Source: Prochlorococcus marinus XMU1408 (lineage in GTDB: Bacteria; Cyanobacteriota; Cyanobacteriia; PCC-6307; Cyanobiaceae). Taken from it: DNA of 64,000 nt. The notes under the pieces were generated by a model. The model saw only the letters and a list, made by a program, of their open reading frames with translations. It ran no database searches and had not been told where the DNA came from. A program made the translations under genes and the position numbers. The stretch covers positions 1 to 64,000 of the forward strand of contig NZ_QJUE01000005.1 in NCBI RefSeq assembly GCF_003208055.1, written 5' to 3'. Shown here one piece after another: positions 44,971 through 56,093 of the stretch (the stretch's first letter is position 1; the number at the start of each line of letters is the position of its first letter).

Positions 44971-45103
44971 AGTAAAAAAATTTATCCTCCTTAAGATTAG
45001 AAGAGGAAACGTTTGAATACCACCATTTTTAGTTAAGAAAGGTTTTCCTAATAGTTTTTCTTGGCTATGAAATAAATGAGAAAATGTTATCGATCAAGAA
45101 AAA

Positions 45104-45682
45104 ATGAGCCTTACTGCGATCGAATGTCCCGACGGCGTATGCCATAGTCATCACGGCGGGCACGCTGTTCCAAGAACAGCCATGCAAAAAAATCTTCAAA
45201 GCCATGGTAAAGAGTGGTGCGAACGTCTAGCAGAACGAATCTATGAAATGTCTGTAGACACCTTTTCACAGACAGTTATGCCGAGTTTGCATTCGTCTGG
45301 ATGGCAAAGAAAGCATCTTGACTGGGAATTCAAACTCGCAAATAAACAGTCAGAGCCTGATGAAGCGCTAGTAGAGGGAATTATCAATGCTACTGAAAGC
45401 TTTTTGAGAAGCAGTGAAGTTCATCGCCTATTCATACAAGAACTTGTGCAAGGAACATTTGCTGAAGCGAAAGATGACAAACTGCCATCAAAAGCTGTCA
45501 GAAAAGTAATAGAGAATGAAATAATAGTAATGATAGAAAGCAAAAAAGAGGAGTTAACAAACAAGATTGCAAAAGCGTTAGAAGATGAGGCTAATGGTGA
45601 TTTCGAATTAGCCAAAAATGCAGCAGTAGAAGGTATAAATGATGTTGAAAAACTATTAATAAACCATACAGAAGCAGTGTAA
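45104..45682 (+). CDS. Conserved hypothetical protein
   Basis: 192 residues. The N-terminal part is His/Cys-rich (CPDGVCHSHHGGH), possibly metal-binding. The rest is mostly helical and acidic (QSHGKEWCERLAERIYEMSV, ...EALVEGIINATESFLRSSEV). No family recognised with confidence. It stands alone on the + strand, with unknown function. Gaps of 133 and 190 bases surround it with nothing notable. Confidence 0.6.
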   Translation: MSLTAIECPDGVCHSHHGGHAVPRTAMQKNLQSHGKEWCERLAERIYEMSVDTFSQTVMPSLHSSGWQRKHLDWEFKLANKQSEPDEALVEGIINATESFLRSSEVHRLFIQELVQGTFAEAKDDKLPSKAVRKVIENEIIVMIESKKEELTNKIAKALEDEANGDFELAKNAAVEGINDVEKLLINHTEAV

Positions 45683-45872
45683 TAAAACTAAGTGAGTAAA
45701 TATTTAATTTCTACCTCTAATTAGCACTAAATATCAGTCAATCGCTTGTAGAGCAAATCAAAATCATAATTGTTCCTAAATATTAAGGAAAGCTAAAATC
45801 TTAAGCGATAATTTCGTTTTCCAGACAAAACGCTAATTTGTACCAAAAAACACAAGTTAATAGCCCATTGGC

Positions 45873-46133
45873 ATGTCATGGTGTGCTCGTTGGGGATTAA
45901 TTATGAATGCTTCTTTCAACAAGAGAATCAGTATCGCAAGCTGTTGGGCTGCAAGCAGAATAGCTTTACTTGATAACGTAGAAAGATATGAAGATAGTTA
46001 TGCTATTAGTCAGGAATTCTGCGAGTGGATTACTTGTATAAATACTTACCCAGAGGGTATTAAAGCCTCAACTCTTAAAGTTCCAGATTTTCAGAAACAA
46101 ATATTTGATGCTGATGAACTTTTAGAACTTTGA
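45873..46133 (+). CDS. Small hypothetical protein
   Basis: 86 residues from ATG 45873, with an alternative ATG at 45903 (MNASFNKR). The segment ISIASCWAASRIALLDNVER is moderately hydrophobic. No family recognised. Three cysteines. Nothing nearby hints at a role. Confidence 0.5.
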   Translation: MSWCARWGLIMNASFNKRISIASCWAASRIALLDNVERYEDSYAISQEFCEWITCINTYPEGIKASTLKVPDFQKQIFDADELLEL

Positions 46134-46250
46134 TTTTAAATTTTGATTTTAAATAAATTTGAGATTTAAAAATAATCCAATTTCTTTTGGTTTAGATACA
46201 ATTTCAAGTTTTTTTCTTATATGGTATAAGTCTGTTTAATATTGCATTGT

Positions 46251-47630
46251 ATGGAAGCCGAGAAACAAGAATTAAAAGTTGAAAATCTAGTAATTATAGG
46301 TTCAGGACCTGCTGGATATACTGCCGCTATTTATGCGGCAAGGGCTAATCTAGAACCATTGCTTATAACTGGTTTTGAAAAAGGAGGCATACCTGGCGGT
46401 CAATTAATGACAACTACATTTGTTGAGAATTTCCCAGGTTTCCCAAATGGAGTTCAGGGACCAGATCTGATGGATTTAATAAAAGCTCAAGCTGTCAGAT
46501 GGGGCACAAAGCTTGTTGAAGAAGATGCCATATCAATTGATCTTAAAAAAAGACCATTTACCATAAATACAAAAACTCAAGAAATTAAATCAAATTCTGT
46601 CATTATTTCAACTGGAGCAAGTGCCAATCGACTAGGGCTTGAAAACGAGAAATTTTTCTGGAGCAAAGGTATTAGTGCCTGTGCAATTTGTGATGGAGCA
46701 ACCCCTCAATTCAGAGATGAAGAACTTGCCGTGGTTGGAGGAGGAGACTCTGCTTGCGAAGAGGCTGAATATCTAACTAAATACGGGAGTCATGTTCATT
46801 TGTTAGTAAGATCAAACAAATTAAAGGCATCTGCCGCTATGGCAGATCGAGTAAAAGCAAACTCAAACATTACTATTCATTGGGGGACAGAAATCTTAGA
46901 TGTTCTAGGGAATGAATGGCTTGAAAAATTAAAGGTTAAAAGAATAAAAACTAATCAGGAAGATCTGATTGTTGCTAAAGGTCTTTTTTATGCAATTGGA
47001 CATACACCAAACACATCATTGTTCATTAATCAGTTAGAAACAGACTCAAAAGGTTACTTACTAACACAACCAGGTAGACCTGAAACTTCTATAGAAGGTG
47101 TTTACGCGGCAGGAGACGTAGCCGATTCAGAGTGGCGCCAAGGTGTTACAGCGGCTGGGAGCGGCTGCAAAGCTGCTCTAGCTGCAGAGAGATGGCTAGC
47201 ACTTAACAATTTAGCAACCCTTATAAAAAGAGATAAGATAGAACCATCAAAAACTGAAACATCAAATACTTTAGAAATTAGTAACGAAGAAAATTTTGAC
47301 TCTGAAAAGATCTGGCAAAAAGGAAGTTATGCATTAAGGAAGTTATACCATGAAACAGAAAAACCTCTTTTCGTAATATATACGTCCAGCAGCTGTGGCC
47401 CTTGTCACTTACTTAAGCCTCAACTTCATAGAGTTCTTAACGAATCAAAAGGTAAAGCTGTAGGAGTTGAAATTGATATTGAAGATGAGCAAGACATTGC
47501 CAAGCAAGCAGAAATCAGTGGTACACCAACAGTCCACCTTTTTAAAAATAAAGAATTAAAAAACAAATGGAGAGGAGTTAAGGCAAGAAGCGAATATAAA
47601 TCTGCATTAGATGAATTAATTAGTTGTTAA
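46251..47630 (+). CDS. NADPH-thioredoxin reductase fused to thioredoxin (NTRC type)
   Basis: 459 residues from ATG 46251 (a TTG at 46242 is also in frame). FAD motif [18 protein letters not shown], active site CAIC at about residue 144, then [15 protein letters not shown] (NADPH) and [10 protein letters not shown]. The C-terminal 110 residues are a thioredoxin domain with CGPC at 382-385 and a conserved cis-Pro region. Such fusions reduce peroxiredoxins using NADPH. Typical of cyanobacteria and plastids. Confidence 0.95.
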   Translation: MEAEKQELKVENLVIIGSGPAGYTAAIYAARANLEPLLITGFEKGGIPGGQLMTTTFVENFPGFPNGVQGPDLMDLIKAQAVRWGTKLVEEDAISIDLKKRPFTINTKTQEIKSNSVIISTGASANRLGLENEKFFWSKGISACAICDGATPQFRDEELAVVGGGDSACEEAEYLTKYGSHVHLLVRSNKLKASAAMADRVKANSNITIHWGTEILDVLGNEWLEKLKVKRIKTNQEDLIVAKGLFYAIGHTPNTSLFINQLETDSKGYLLTQPGRPETSIEGVYAAGDVADSEWRQGVTAAGSGCKAALAAERWLALNNLATLIKRDKIEPSKTETSNTLEISNEENFDSEKIWQKGSYALRKLYHETEKPLFVIYTSSSCGPCHLLKPQLHRVLNESKGKAVGVEIDIEDEQDIAKQAEISGTPTVHLFKNKELKNKWRGVKARSEYKSALDELISC

Positions 47631-47639
47631 TTATTTATT

Positions 47640-47909
47640 TCATCGTTTTCTTGGACCTCCTGGCCTATTACCACCTTGTCTTCCTCCTCCAGGACCTACG
47701 TTTCTTTCTCTATATGTAATGCGACCACGTGTTAGATCATAAGGACTGATTTCAACAAGAACTTTGTCTCCTGCAAGTAATTTTATTCGAAACTTTGTTA
47801 ATTTTCCTGCTGCCCTACATAAGCATTGATGTCCGGCTGGCTGTTCTAGAGTTACAAGATAGAATCCATTTCCTTGTTCTTTCTCAATAACGCCGGATGT
47901 TTCAATCAT
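47640..47909 (-). CDS. infA: Translation initiation factor IF-1-like protein
   Basis: 89 residues, longer than the usual 72. The S1/OB-fold core (GVIEKEQGNGFYLVTLE, RIKLLAGDKVLVEISPYDLT, RGRITYR) matches IF-1. The C-terminal tail NVGPGGGRQGGNRPGGPRKR is Gly/Arg-rich and unusual. IF-1 binds the ribosomal A site during initiation. The tail may contribute RNA binding (inference). The converging trxB ends 10 bases away. Confidence 0.85.
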   Translation of the reverse strand: MIETSGVIEKEQGNGFYLVTLEQPAGHQCLCRAAGKLTKFRIKLLAGDKVLVEISPYDLTRGRITYRERNVGPGGGRQGGNRPGGPRKR

Positions 47910-47983
47910 GTGTTTTTTAGTACCACTAATTAACTAAAGCAATTGTATTCTAAAAAGTCTTAAATTATCCAATAAATGTATAT

Positions 47984-48199
47984 TTAACTAAAAATGTCTT
48001 GTAACTCTCTAGCAGTTTGAAATTGTCCATAATAATAATTTGCAGAAGCTCTTAAATCTGAATCAGCTAAACCATCAAAAGCTTCAAATCCAATACTTTT
48101 CCATAGTTCATTACCACATAATTTATCCAGTTCAGAAGTTGCTTCTTTAGATAGATTTTCTAATCTTCTATTAAGGTTCTTAATTTGACTAATAGACAT
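47984..48199 (-). CDS. Small conserved-looking hypothetical protein
   Basis: 71 residues, mostly helical (IKNLNRRLENLSKEATSELD, ASANYYYGQFQTARELQDIF). No family recognised. It sits between infA and ycf39 on the same strand, so it may share a transcript. Function unknown. Confidence 0.5.
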   Translation of the reverse strand: MSISQIKNLNRRLENLSKEATSELDKLCGNELWKSIGFEAFDGLADSDLRASANYYYGQFQTARELQDIFS

Positions 48200-48253
48200 C
48201 GCAAAAAAGTAGTCTCCCTTAATAGTACATATTAACTATTGTTTTGCAAAGGG

Positions 48254-49216
48254 TCAGATTGGGAATTTCTTTTTCTCTTCAATATCTAGATCAACTCCTA
48301 TGTCTTTAAGTCTTTTCAAAATAACTCCGTAATATTCTTTTATGTAACCTTCCATTGTTGTTGAATCAGTTTGACTTAAGCCAAAAGCACTATAAGTATC
48401 TTCCATAGGTGCATCCAATTTCCCTCCACTTCCACTTACTTCAGAAAAAGCAAGCCTCTCGGCAACATTAAGTGTTGGCTCGAAAAATGATACAACTGAT
48501 TGAGCAATAGAGATTACTGTGGGGGAAACTTTTAACACCCTCGCTCTTTTCTCGCTGAACTGTTCACATAGATTGACCAATTCTTTGGCACTCCATGCTT
48601 TAGGACCAACTATTGGAAATCTTCCTTTTATAGTTTGAGGCCTATCTAAAGCTGCAACAGCGAATCGAGCAATATCCTGTGTATTCATATAAGCAATATC
48701 AGTAGGATTTCCACTTATCCAAACTGGTTCGTTATTTAGGATTGGAATTGCAAATTGCCCAATTACACCTTGCATAAAAGCAACACCTTGTAAAATGGTG
48801 TAGTCCAAAGAGGAATTAACCAATAACTCTTCGGTGCAATATTTAATGTCCATTAAAGGAATATCCCTATATTTTTCAGCTCCTAACAAGGATAAAAAAA
48901 CTACCCTTTTAACATTCTTTTCTTGACAAGCATTATATAAATTTAATTTTCCATCCCAATCTATTTCATAAACACTACGTGGATCATCAGGTCGACTTGT
49001 GGCTGCATCAATAACAGCATCCACTCCATCAAGTGCATATTCAATATCTTCTTTATTAATTAAATTGCCACGAGTTAGTTCACATCCCCACTCTTGAAGG
49101 AATGAAGCAGATTTTGGTTTCCTAACCATGCAGCGGACTTTATGCCCAGCATCAATGGCATTTTTGGCTATTTGGCGACCTAGCGTTCCTGTGCCACCAA
49201 TCACCAGAACTTGCAT
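48254..49216 (-). CDS. ycf39: Ycf39-like NAD(P)-binding protein
   Basis: 320 residues from ATG 49216 (MQVLVIGGTGTLGRQIAKNA); an ATG 12 bases upstream is less likely. Atypical SDR fold with GGTGTLG, then VDAVIDAATSRPDD and DIKYCTEELLVNSSLDYTIL. In cyanobacteria and plastids Ycf39/HCF244 helps assemble photosystem II and deliver chlorophyll to newly made D1. The neighbouring petM gene is on the same strand. Confidence 0.9.
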   Translation of the reverse strand: MQVLVIGGTGTLGRQIAKNAIDAGHKVRCMVRKPKSASFLQEWGCELTRGNLINKEDIEYALDGVDAVIDAATSRPDDPRSVYEIDWDGKLNLYNACQEKNVKRVVFLSLLGAEKYRDIPLMDIKYCTEELLVNSSLDYTILQGVAFMQGVIGQFAIPILNNEPVWISGNPTDIAYMNTQDIARFAVAALDRPQTIKGRFPIVGPKAWSAKELVNLCEQFSEKRARVLKVSPTVISIAQSVVSFFEPTLNVAERLAFSEVSGSGGKLDAPMEDTYSAFGLSQTDSTTMEGYIKEYYGVILKRLKDIGVDLDIEEKKKFPI

Positions 49217-49271
49217 AATTGAATTCATTACAAGAGTCGAGCCTAAATGGGCAAACTATGGATTGTGGAAA

Positions 49272-49370
49272 TTAATCACCTTGAAGTTTCAAAAGAAGAA
49301 CTCCTCCTAAGAGTCCAACGGGGATCAAAACCCAAAAGACTGCAGCGATTCCAAAAATTTCTGATGCCAT
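49272..49370 (-). CDS. petM: Cytochrome b6f complex subunit 7 (PetM)
   Basis: 32 residues: [20 protein letters not shown] and then [12 protein letters not shown]. One transmembrane helix and size match PetM, a small subunit at the edge of the b6f complex. It lies 55 bases upstream of ycf39. Confidence 0.9.
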   Translation of the reverse strand: MASEIFGIAAVFWVLIPVGLLGGVLLLKLQGD

Positions 49371-49505
49371 TCAGACAATTTAACTCATCTTCTATTAAAA
49401 CCTAAAGCCCTGACATTCAGATAACAATCAAAACTGATAAGTGGATTTGTAAAATAAACTTAAAATTAATACAAATAAAGTTCAAAATCTAAATCGGAAA
49501 TTGTT

Positions 49506-50495
49506 TTGGATGAAATTCAATCAGATATTAAGACTGAAAGCCATTTCAAAGGAACTCCTGATTGGGGTGAATCTAAGAATTGGTTATACAAAGAGCTTAG
49601 AGTTCACTTCAAAGTAATAGGCAATCCATCTGACCCTCCTATTGTTCTAATACATGGTTTTGGAGTTAGCAGCGAACATTGGAGAAATAATGCAGAAGTA
49701 TTCGCCAATAAAGGTTTTAGGGTTTATGGAATAGATTTAATAGGTTTTGGTAGATCAGAGCAAAATCTTCAAGGAGCAATCAACTCTTTAGATAATCAAT
49801 TTTGGGCCAATCAAGTAACATCTTTTCTTGATGAAATAGTAGACATTAAAAAAAACGGTAAAGTTATTTTGATTGGAAATTCTTTGGGAGCTTTAACAGC
49901 AATAACAATTCTTTCGCAAAGACCAGAATTAATAAAAACAGTAATTGCAGCACCTCTCCCAGAACCGGTTTTTATTAATCCAATTAAACCGTCATTTCCA
50001 ATATGGCTGAAAAAAATTAAAAATTTTATAATCAAACTTTTTTTTCATTTGTTTCCACTAAAGCCCTTAATAAATTTAATATCAAGGACGAAATTGATTA
50101 CATTCGCTCTACAAAGCGCCTACTGTCGCTCAATTACTAATGATAATGAATTGAAAAGAATAGTTACTGTTCCTGCAAGAAGAACAAATGCGTCCAAAGC
50201 TCTTAGATCGATGTGTATTGGAATGAGTAATAGGACATACTCTGCATTAGGACCATCGATTATTGCTAAGATTCAAAATCTACAAAATCGTCCACCAATT
50301 TTATTGATTTGGGGCAAAAAAGATAAATTGATACCTATATTTTTGGCAAAAAAACTAATAAAGCTCCATCCTTGGCTTAAATTAACTGTCATTAATGATG
50401 CAGGTCATTGTCTCCACGATGAAGTACCAAGGCATTTCAATCAAATTGTTCTGAAATGGCTGGAGAACTTAAAATTTTCTAAGCAACCAATATGA
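49506..50495 (+). CDS. Alpha/beta hydrolase
   Basis: 329 residues, from a TTG start preceded by a weak purine stretch. It has [18 protein letters not shown] (oxyanion region), [12 protein letters not shown] (nucleophile elbow, Ser), [12 protein letters not shown] (acid) and [11 protein letters not shown] (His). The family is broad and the substrate unknown. It overlaps ilvH by 4 bases. Confidence 0.85.
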   Translation: MDEIQSDIKTESHFKGTPDWGESKNWLYKELRVHFKVIGNPSDPPIVLIHGFGVSSEHWRNNAEVFANKGFRVYGIDLIGFGRSEQNLQGAINSLDNQFWANQVTSFLDEIVDIKKNGKVILIGNSLGALTAITILSQRPELIKTVIAAPLPEPVFINPIKPSFPIWLKKIKNFIIKLFFHLFPLKPLINLISRTKLITFALQSAYCRSITNDNELKRIVTVPARRTNASKALRSMCIGMSNRTYSALGPSIIAKIQNLQNRPPILLIWGKKDKLIPIFLAKKLIKLHPWLKLTVINDAGHCLHDEVPRHFNQIVLKWLENLKFSKQPI

Positions 50496-51001
50496 AGCAC
50501 ACACTTTCAGTCTTAGTTGAAGATGAATCTGGAGCATTAAGCAGAATTGCAGGACTTTTTGCAAGAAGAGGATTCAATATTGATAGTTTGGCGGTAGGGC
50601 CAGCAGAAGCTAAAGGGATTTCCAGATTAACAATGGTTGTTCAGGGTGACCAATCAACACTTCAACAAATGACTAAACAACTGAATAAATTAATAAATGT
50701 TTTAGAGGTTCTTGATTTAACAACTTTACCCGCTGTAGAAAGAGAATTAATGCTCTTAAAAGTCTCAGCATCTTCTGAAAGCAGAGGGAAAATATTAGAC
50801 CTTGTTCAAGTTTTTAGAGCAAAAGTTGTAGACGTTTCGGATAACGCACTGACACTTGAAGTTGTTGGAGATCCTGGAAAATTGGTTGCTCTAGAAAACC
50901 TATTAAAACCTTACGGTATTTTAGAAATTGCTAGAACTGGTAAAGTTGCTCTTAAAAGAGCCTCAGGGGTTAATACTGAAATGCTAAAAGCAAAAAAATA
51001 A
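50492..51001 (+). CDS. ilvH: Acetolactate synthase small (regulatory) subunit
   Basis: 169 residues. The N-terminal ACT domain has [20 protein letters not shown] and [14 protein letters not shown]. The C-terminal domain continues with [13 protein letters not shown] and [20 protein letters not shown]. It regulates branched-chain amino-acid synthesis and gives valine sensitivity to the large subunit. Its ATG lies in the TGA-overlap of the preceding gene. No large subunit gene is in the window. Confidence 0.95.
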   Translation: MKHTLSVLVEDESGALSRIAGLFARRGFNIDSLAVGPAEAKGISRLTMVVQGDQSTLQQMTKQLNKLINVLEVLDLTTLPAVERELMLLKVSASSESRGKILDLVQVFRAKVVDVSDNALTLEVVGDPGKLVALENLLKPYGILEIARTGKVALKRASGVNTEMLKAKK

Positions 51002-51012
51002 TGCTTTTTTAA

Positions 51013-51723
51013 TTATAGTTTTTTTGCTTCGACTATAAAATCTTCTTCTTGTAATAAATCAAGAACACTCATACCACTAATAACTTTTCCAAATACAGCA
51101 AATCTTCCATCAAGTTCTGGTAAAGACTTTAGTGATATGTAAAACTGTGAACTAGCAGAATTCACATTTTCAGATCTCGCCATTGATAGATAATATCTTT
51201 TGTGCTTTAGTTCTATGTTATTTTTTTGACTAGAAACTTCTATTTCTTTTCCATAGGTTGGCAAATTATTTGATTTTAATTTTATTTCCAAAGGAATATA
51301 TCTTATTTTCCCTGTATTACTATCTATAAACTTATTTTCACCTGTTACTAAACTATTATCCCCACCTCTAATTATAAAAGGGAAGGGTTTTCTAATAACT
51401 CTGTTAAATATTGTTTTATTATATGCACCTTTCTCAACAAAATCAATGAAGTTGCCAACAGTTATTGGGGCTAATTTCCCATAAAGTTCTAGTTTGATAT
51501 TCCCTTTATTTGTAATCAGCAAAACATATTCAGTAGAAGATAAACAAGGCTTATTTGTGGAAGAGCAAATATTTATGTCTACATTTTTCTTCAAAGAAGA
51601 ACAGCCAAATATAAGTATTGAATTAACACATAAGAATATATTAAATGATTGAAATAATTTATTCCTTAAAGTTGAATTATTTAATATCTTTTTAATTATT
51701 TTTTTCTCTTTAAGCTCCTTCAA
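51013..51723 (-). CDS. Cyclophilin-type peptidyl-prolyl isomerase, lipoprotein
   Basis: 236 residues. An N-terminal hydrophobic stretch ends in a lipobox-like FGC near residue 41 (SILIFGCSS), so it may be membrane-anchored. The cyclophilin domain has [40 protein letters not shown] and [20 protein letters not shown]. It catalyses proline isomerisation of exported proteins. Overlaps the ycf4 stop by 14 bases. Confidence 0.9.
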   Translation of the reverse strand: MKELKEKKIIKKILNNSTLRNKLFQSFNIFLCVNSILIFGCSSLKKNVDINICSSTNKPCLSSTEYVLLITNKGNIKLELYGKLAPITVGNFIDFVEKGAYNKTIFNRVIRKPFPFIIRGGDNSLVTGENKFIDSNTGKIRYIPLEIKLKSNNLPTYGKEIEVSSQKNNIELKHKRYYLSMARSENVNSASSQFYISLKSLPELDGRFAVFGKVISGMSVLDLLQEEDFIVEAKKL

Positions 51724-52285
51724 GGTTAACCTCTAAAAATCTAGCAATTTCAGCACCCTCATTTTCTAACTCCAATAAGGGTTTAGGAGATCCAACTCTA
51801 GAAATAGGCAAGTCCTTCCTACCCTTAATTCGCAAAGAAACCCTTCTTCTTGGATTAAAACCTTCTCTTACTTCTAATTTCACAGCTTTAATTTCATTAA
51901 TAGGAATCTCAATTTCTATATTTTTCAATAATCCTCTTCTTGATAAAGATAAAACCCCTTTATTTTTGTCGAATCGGTTTACGCCAGAACCATAATCAAT
52001 ACTTATTAATCTCCAAAAGTAAATGGCTAATAAGAATGCTGCTACACCATATAGACCCATAACCAAGCCTTGAGGGACAAAAATTAAAGTTGATGGATTA
52101 CCCAGCGGTAAAAAATCTGTACCGAAATAACTTGAAAAAGAAGCCAACAAAAATCCAACCCCCCCAATACTCAGCATAGAAGCAACTAAATAGTTCGAAA
52201 TCTTACGCGAACCTTTAATTTCCTGTTCTAGAACCAGATCAGATAACTGTTTTTCTGATTGACTTAAATTTGATTCAGTTGACAT
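51710..52285 (-). CDS. ycf4: Photosystem I assembly protein Ycf4
   Basis: 191 residues with two N-terminal membrane helices ([20 protein letters not shown], ...[21 protein letters not shown]) and the typical [20 protein letters not shown] and [20 protein letters not shown]. Ycf4 forms a thylakoid scaffold for photosystem I assembly. Divergent from psbD. Confidence 0.95.
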   Translation of the reverse strand: MSTESNLSQSEKQLSDLVLEQEIKGSRKISNYLVASMLSIGGVGFLLASFSSYFGTDFLPLGNPSTLIFVPQGLVMGLYGVAAFLLAIYFWRLISIDYGSGVNRFDKNKGVLSLSRRGLLKNIEIEIPINEIKAVKLEVREGFNPRRRVSLRIKGRKDLPISRVGSPKPLLELENEGAEIARFLEVNLEGA

Positions 52286-52485
52286 AAGCTCGTAAAATCG
52301 GGAACCACATACCTTTCAAAACATTATAGAGACTAAGTTTTTTACATTTACTATCTAGCAATAAAAAAAATTTATTTTATCTCATTTCAATACAAGGGAT
52401 TTCATCAAGTTAAAGATTTACCCACAAACCCCGTCATCGTTGTTAAAGTCTCCGACGTATACAAAAGCTCAGCAACGCTCCTCCC

Positions 52486-53562
52486 ATGACGATCGCTGTT
52501 GGAAGCGCAACAGAACGAGGATGGTTTGACGCCCTCGATGACTGGTTAAAGCGCGACCGATTCGTATTTGTTGGTTGGTCTGGTTTACTTCTCTTCCCTA
52601 CTGCTTTCCTAGCTATAGGTGGATGGTTCACAGGTACAACCTTCGTTTCTTCCTGGTACACCCATGGTGTAGCCAGTTCTTACCTTGAGGGATGTAATTT
52701 CCTCACTGCTGCTGTTAGCACTCCTGGCGATGCCATGGGTCACAGTCTTCTTTTCCTTTGGGGACCAGAAGCTCAGGGCGATTTAACACGTTGGTTCCAA
52801 CTTGGTGGCCTATGGAATTTCGTTGCTCTTCACGGTGCATTCAGTCTTATCGGCTTTATGCTTCGTCAGTTCGAAATTGCAAGACTAGTTGGTATCCGTC
52901 CTTATAACGCACTAGCTTTCTCAGCAGTTATTGCAGTATTTACTGCTTGCTTCCTTATTTATCCCTTAGGTCAGCACAGTTGGTTCTTCGCTCCTTCTTT
53001 TGGAGTTGCAGCAATATTCCGTTTCATTCTCTTTATTCAAGGATTCCACAACATTACTCTTAATCCATTTCATATGATGGGAGTAGCTGGGATTCTAGGG
53101 GGAGCTCTACTTTGTGCTATTCATGGCGCAACAGTTCAGAACACTCTTTACGAAGACTCAAGTGTTTACTCCGACGGTAAAAATCAGAGTACAACTTTTA
53201 GAGGTTTCGACCCTGTTCAAGAAGAAGAGACTTACTCATTCATTACTGCAAACCGTTTCTGGAGTCAGATATTCGGTATTGCATTCTCTAATAAGCGTTT
53301 CCTTCACTTTTTGATGCTCTTCGTACCAGTAACAGGTATGTGGGCTGCATCAATAGGAATTGTTGGATTAGCTCTAAACCTTCGTGCTTACGACTTCGTT
53401 AGCCAAGAAATCAGAGCTGCTGAAGATCCTGAATTCGAAACTTTCTACACCAAAAACATCCTTCTTAATGAAGGTATGCGTGCATGGATGTCTTCTGTAG
53501 ACCAACCACACGAAAACTTTGTATTCCCTGAGGAGGTACTCCCACGTGGAAACGCCCTTTAA
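52486..53562 (+). CDS. psbD: Photosystem II D2 protein
   Basis: 358 residues. Typical D2 sequences include [57 protein letters not shown] and [11 protein letters not shown]. It carries His residues for the special-pair chlorophyll, non-haem iron and QA. Overlaps psbC by 17 bases, as in other cyanobacteria. The 200-base region upstream holds its promoter, not called here. Confidence 0.98.
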   Translation: MTIAVGSATERGWFDALDDWLKRDRFVFVGWSGLLLFPTAFLAIGGWFTGTTFVSSWYTHGVASSYLEGCNFLTAAVSTPGDAMGHSLLFLWGPEAQGDLTRWFQLGGLWNFVALHGAFSLIGFMLRQFEIARLVGIRPYNALAFSAVIAVFTACFLIYPLGQHSWFFAPSFGVAAIFRFILFIQGFHNITLNPFHMMGVAGILGGALLCAIHGATVQNTLYEDSSVYSDGKNQSTTFRGFDPVQEEETYSFITANRFWSQIFGIAFSNKRFLHFLMLFVPVTGMWAASIGIVGLALNLRAYDFVSQEIRAAEDPEFETFYTKNILLNEGMRAWMSSVDQPHENFVFPEEVLPRGNAL

Positions 53563-54928
53563 TAGCTTACTTAAAGCCCCTAATCAAAGTCTTGAAGAGA
53601 CTGGTTACGCCTGGTATGTAGGAAATGCAAGGCTAATCAATCTTTCAGGAAGATTATTAGGTGCTCACATTGCACACGCAGGACTAATGGTGTTCTGGGC
53701 AGGCGCAATGATGCTTTTCGAAGTAAGTCACTTCACCATGGATAAACCCATGTGGGAGCAAGGCTTAATTTGTATGCCTCATGTAGCCATGTTTGGATAC
53801 GGCATTGGTCCAGGCGGAGAAGTTACAGATGTTTGGCCATTCTTCATCGCAGGTGTTATTCACCTTGTTGCATCTGGAATCCTAGGCTTTGGAGGGGTTT
53901 TCCACTCTTTAGCTGGCCCAGAGAAACTTGAAGAAGCTTTCCCATTTTTCTCTACTGACTGGAGAGACAAAAATCAAATGACCAATATTCTTGGTTTCCA
54001 TTTGATTGTATTGGGTATTGGATCTCTTCTATTTTCACTTAACTGGATGTACTTAGGTGGTGCATACGACACTTGGGCTCCTGGCGGAGGAGAAGTTAGG
54101 CTGATCAACCCAACTCTCGATCCAAGAGTTATTTTTGGATATCTAGTTTCAACCCCTTGGGGTGGTCAGGGTTGGATCGTTGGTGTCAACTCAATGGAAG
54201 ATATTGTCGGAGGACATGTTTACCTAGCTGTTATAGAAATAATTGGTGGTATATTCCATGTCCTTACTGGACCTTATGGATGGGCAAGAAGAGCCTTTAT
54301 CTGGAATGGTGAAGGTCTTCTTAGTTATGCACTTGGTGGAATCTGTGTAGCAAGTTTCATTGCTTCTTGTTTCATCTGGTTCAATAACACTGCATATCCA
54401 TCTGAGTTTTATGGTCCAACAAACGCTGAAGCCTCTCAGGCTCAGAGTTTCACATTCCTAGTTCGTGACCAACGAATTGGTGCAAATGTAGGATCAACTA
54501 TGGGACCAACTGGATTAGGTAAGTACTTGATGCGCTCTCCAACAGGTGAAATCATCTTTGGTGGAGAAACCATGCGTTTTTGGGATTTCCGAGGTCCATG
54601 GTTAGAACCTCTTAGAGGTCCTAATGGATTAAGTCTCGACAAAATTCAAAATGATATTCAGCCTTGGCAAGTTCGTCGTGCTGCTGAATACATGACTCAT
54701 GCTCCTAACGCTTCTATCAACTCAGTTGGTGGAATCATTACTGAGCCAAATGCTGTTAACTTTGTTAACTTGCGTCAGTGGCTTGCTGGTGCTCAGTTCT
54801 TCCTTGGTTGGTTTACTTTTGTAGGTCATCTTTGGCATGCTGGTCGCGCTAGAGCCGCTGCAGCTGGATTTGAAAAAGGTATCAGTCGTTCACAAGAGCC
54901 TGCTCTTTCAATGCCTGATCTAGATTAG
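53546..54928 (+). CDS. psbC: Photosystem II CP43 protein
   Basis: 460 residues from the GTG at 53546, chosen over an upstream ATG because a strong Shine-Dalgarno (GAGGAGG, about 53530-53536) lies 9 bases ahead and METPFNSLL is the known CP43 start. It has the six-helix antenna and the large lumenal loop with [22 protein letters not shown]43 binds chlorophyll a and supports the Mn cluster. The overlap with psbD couples translation. Confidence 0.98.
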   Translation: METPFNSLLKAPNQSLEETGYAWYVGNARLINLSGRLLGAHIAHAGLMVFWAGAMMLFEVSHFTMDKPMWEQGLICMPHVAMFGYGIGPGGEVTDVWPFFIAGVIHLVASGILGFGGVFHSLAGPEKLEEAFPFFSTDWRDKNQMTNILGFHLIVLGIGSLLFSLNWMYLGGAYDTWAPGGGEVRLINPTLDPRVIFGYLVSTPWGGQGWIVGVNSMEDIVGGHVYLAVIEIIGGIFHVLTGPYGWARRAFIWNGEGLLSYALGGICVASFIASCFIWFNNTAYPSEFYGPTNAEASQAQSFTFLVRDQRIGANVGSTMGPTGLGKYLMRSPTGEIIFGGETMRFWDFRGPWLEPLRGPNGLSLDKIQNDIQPWQVRRAAEYMTHAPNASINSVGGIITEPNAVNFVNLRQWLAGAQFFLGWFTFVGHLWHAGRARAAAAGFEKGISRSQEPALSMPDLD

Positions 54929-54941
54929 ATCCGTCTTATAT

Positions 54942-54974
54942 AAAAAGAGCCCTCTACTATGAGGGCTTTTTTTT
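54942..54974 (+). terminator. Rho-independent terminator after psbC
   Basis: The stem AGCCCTC (54948-54954), loop TACTAT and GAGGGCT (54961-54967) is followed by eight Ts. GC-rich stem with a T-tail just after psbC gives a clear + strand terminator. Confidence 0.93.
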
Positions 54975-55010
54975 ATGCCATTAAATATATATTCTTTTTT
55001 AAATAGTTAA

Positions 55011-55646
55011 TTAGTTATCTATAAGTAAATCAGATAAACCCAATTTTTCAGAATTAATTTTCAACCAAGGCAAACTCAGCCCAATAACATTACTAAAACA
55101 TCCATCTATTTTTTTTATAAATTTTCCACCAATACCTTCGATAGCAAAGCCTCCAGCACAATTGTATGGTTCAGGAATTGAAGCATACTTTGTTATCTCA
55201 GTATTCGATAAAGACATAAATTCAATTTTTGTGGTTACAACCCCATCAAAGGATTTATTTAGTGAGCTGCTTCTAATATCAATTTCTAAATTATCTATTG
55301 ATATTAAATAATGACCTGTATGCAAAAATCCGAAATTACCAGACATTCTTTGCCATCTTGATATCAATTGCTCTTTATTTTTTGGCTTACCGAAAATTTC
55401 CCCCTCAAACTCAAACAAAGAATCACAAGCTATTAAAGCTTGGAAAGCATTTAGGGGTTGATTTCCTTTTTTCAACTTTTTCAAGGCACTATCACCTTTA
55501 CCCTTAGCTATTAATTTGACCTTTATGCATGGATCTGATTCCTGAACCTTTGTCTCATCAAAATCACTTACAATGACTTTATGCGTCAAAGCTATTTGAT
55601 TAAGTAGCTTTTGACGTCCTTTGGATGCAGAGGCAAGCACAAACAT
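55011..55646 (-). CDS. maf: Maf-like nucleotide pyrophosphatase
   Basis: 211 residues, starting MFVLASASKGRQKLL with the Maf signature (SxSxxRxxLL). SDFDETKVQES and ALIACDSLFEFEGEIFGKP follow. Maf proteins hydrolyse non-canonical nucleoside triphosphates. The start is divergent from the next gene, with a 72-base gap. A standard length match. Confidence 0.88.
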   Translation of the reverse strand: MFVLASASKGRQKLLNQIALTHKVIVSDFDETKVQESDPCIKVKLIAKGKGDSALKKLKKGNQPLNAFQALIACDSLFEFEGEIFGKPKNKEQLISRWQRMSGNFGFLHTGHYLISIDNLEIDIRSSSLNKSFDGVVTTKIEFMSLSNTEITKYASIPEPYNCAGGFAIEGIGGKFIKKIDGCFSNVIGLSLPWLKINSEKLGLSDLLIDN

Positions 55647-55718
55647 ACAAAACTAAATTTTTTTAATATTTAAGATCAATATTGATTCTAAGTATTAAAA
55701 ATAAATCTATTTAATTCA

Positions 55719-56093
55719 ATGTTGCTGATTGACCAAAAAATCTTTAGAAGAGCAAAGCAAGGGATAAGAAATTGTTCCTTCAACTTATTCTTTTTCCAAA
55801 CTCTTTTAGAGGATAGCCTCAGTGCTGAGAATGTTTTTCAGAAGAAGTCTAAATATCTGAATGAAGAATTTATGTTTATAAGTAGTTCCTTATTTATAGA
55901 AAATGAATTTCTTAAATTAATCAAAATAGGCGTTTTGCGAAGAGAAGTTGACGGTCAAGGACTTACTGCAAAAGTTCGTATTACACCAATAGGAAGACAA
56001 GTTCTAGAGAGTAGTTCAGATTTATTCAAACAAAAAACAACATTTATAAAGAAATTAATTACATGCATAAAATTCAAACTATTACCAAGATGA
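55719..56093 (+). CDS. Conserved cyanobacterial hypothetical protein
   Basis: 124 residues. RRAKQGIRNCSFNLFFFQTL and RREVDGQGLTAKVRITPIGR suggest a small winged-helix-like or Npun_F0494-like cyanobacterial protein, an uncertain recollection. Its stop overlaps the ATG of cobQ by four bases, so it is probably translated together with it. Role unknown. Confidence 0.55.
   Translation: MLLIDQKIFRRAKQGIRNCSFNLFFFQTLLEDSLSAENVFQKKSKYLNEEFMFISSSLFIENEFLKLIKIGVLRREVDGQGLTAKVRITPIGRQVLESSSDLFKQKTTFIKKLITCIKFKLLPR

Noticed and set aside
50988-51029. AGCAAAAAAA/TTTTTTTGCT inverted repeat between ilvH and the cyclophilin gene
   Set aside because: The stem is almost only A-T and partly inside the coding ends, too weak to call a two-way terminator.
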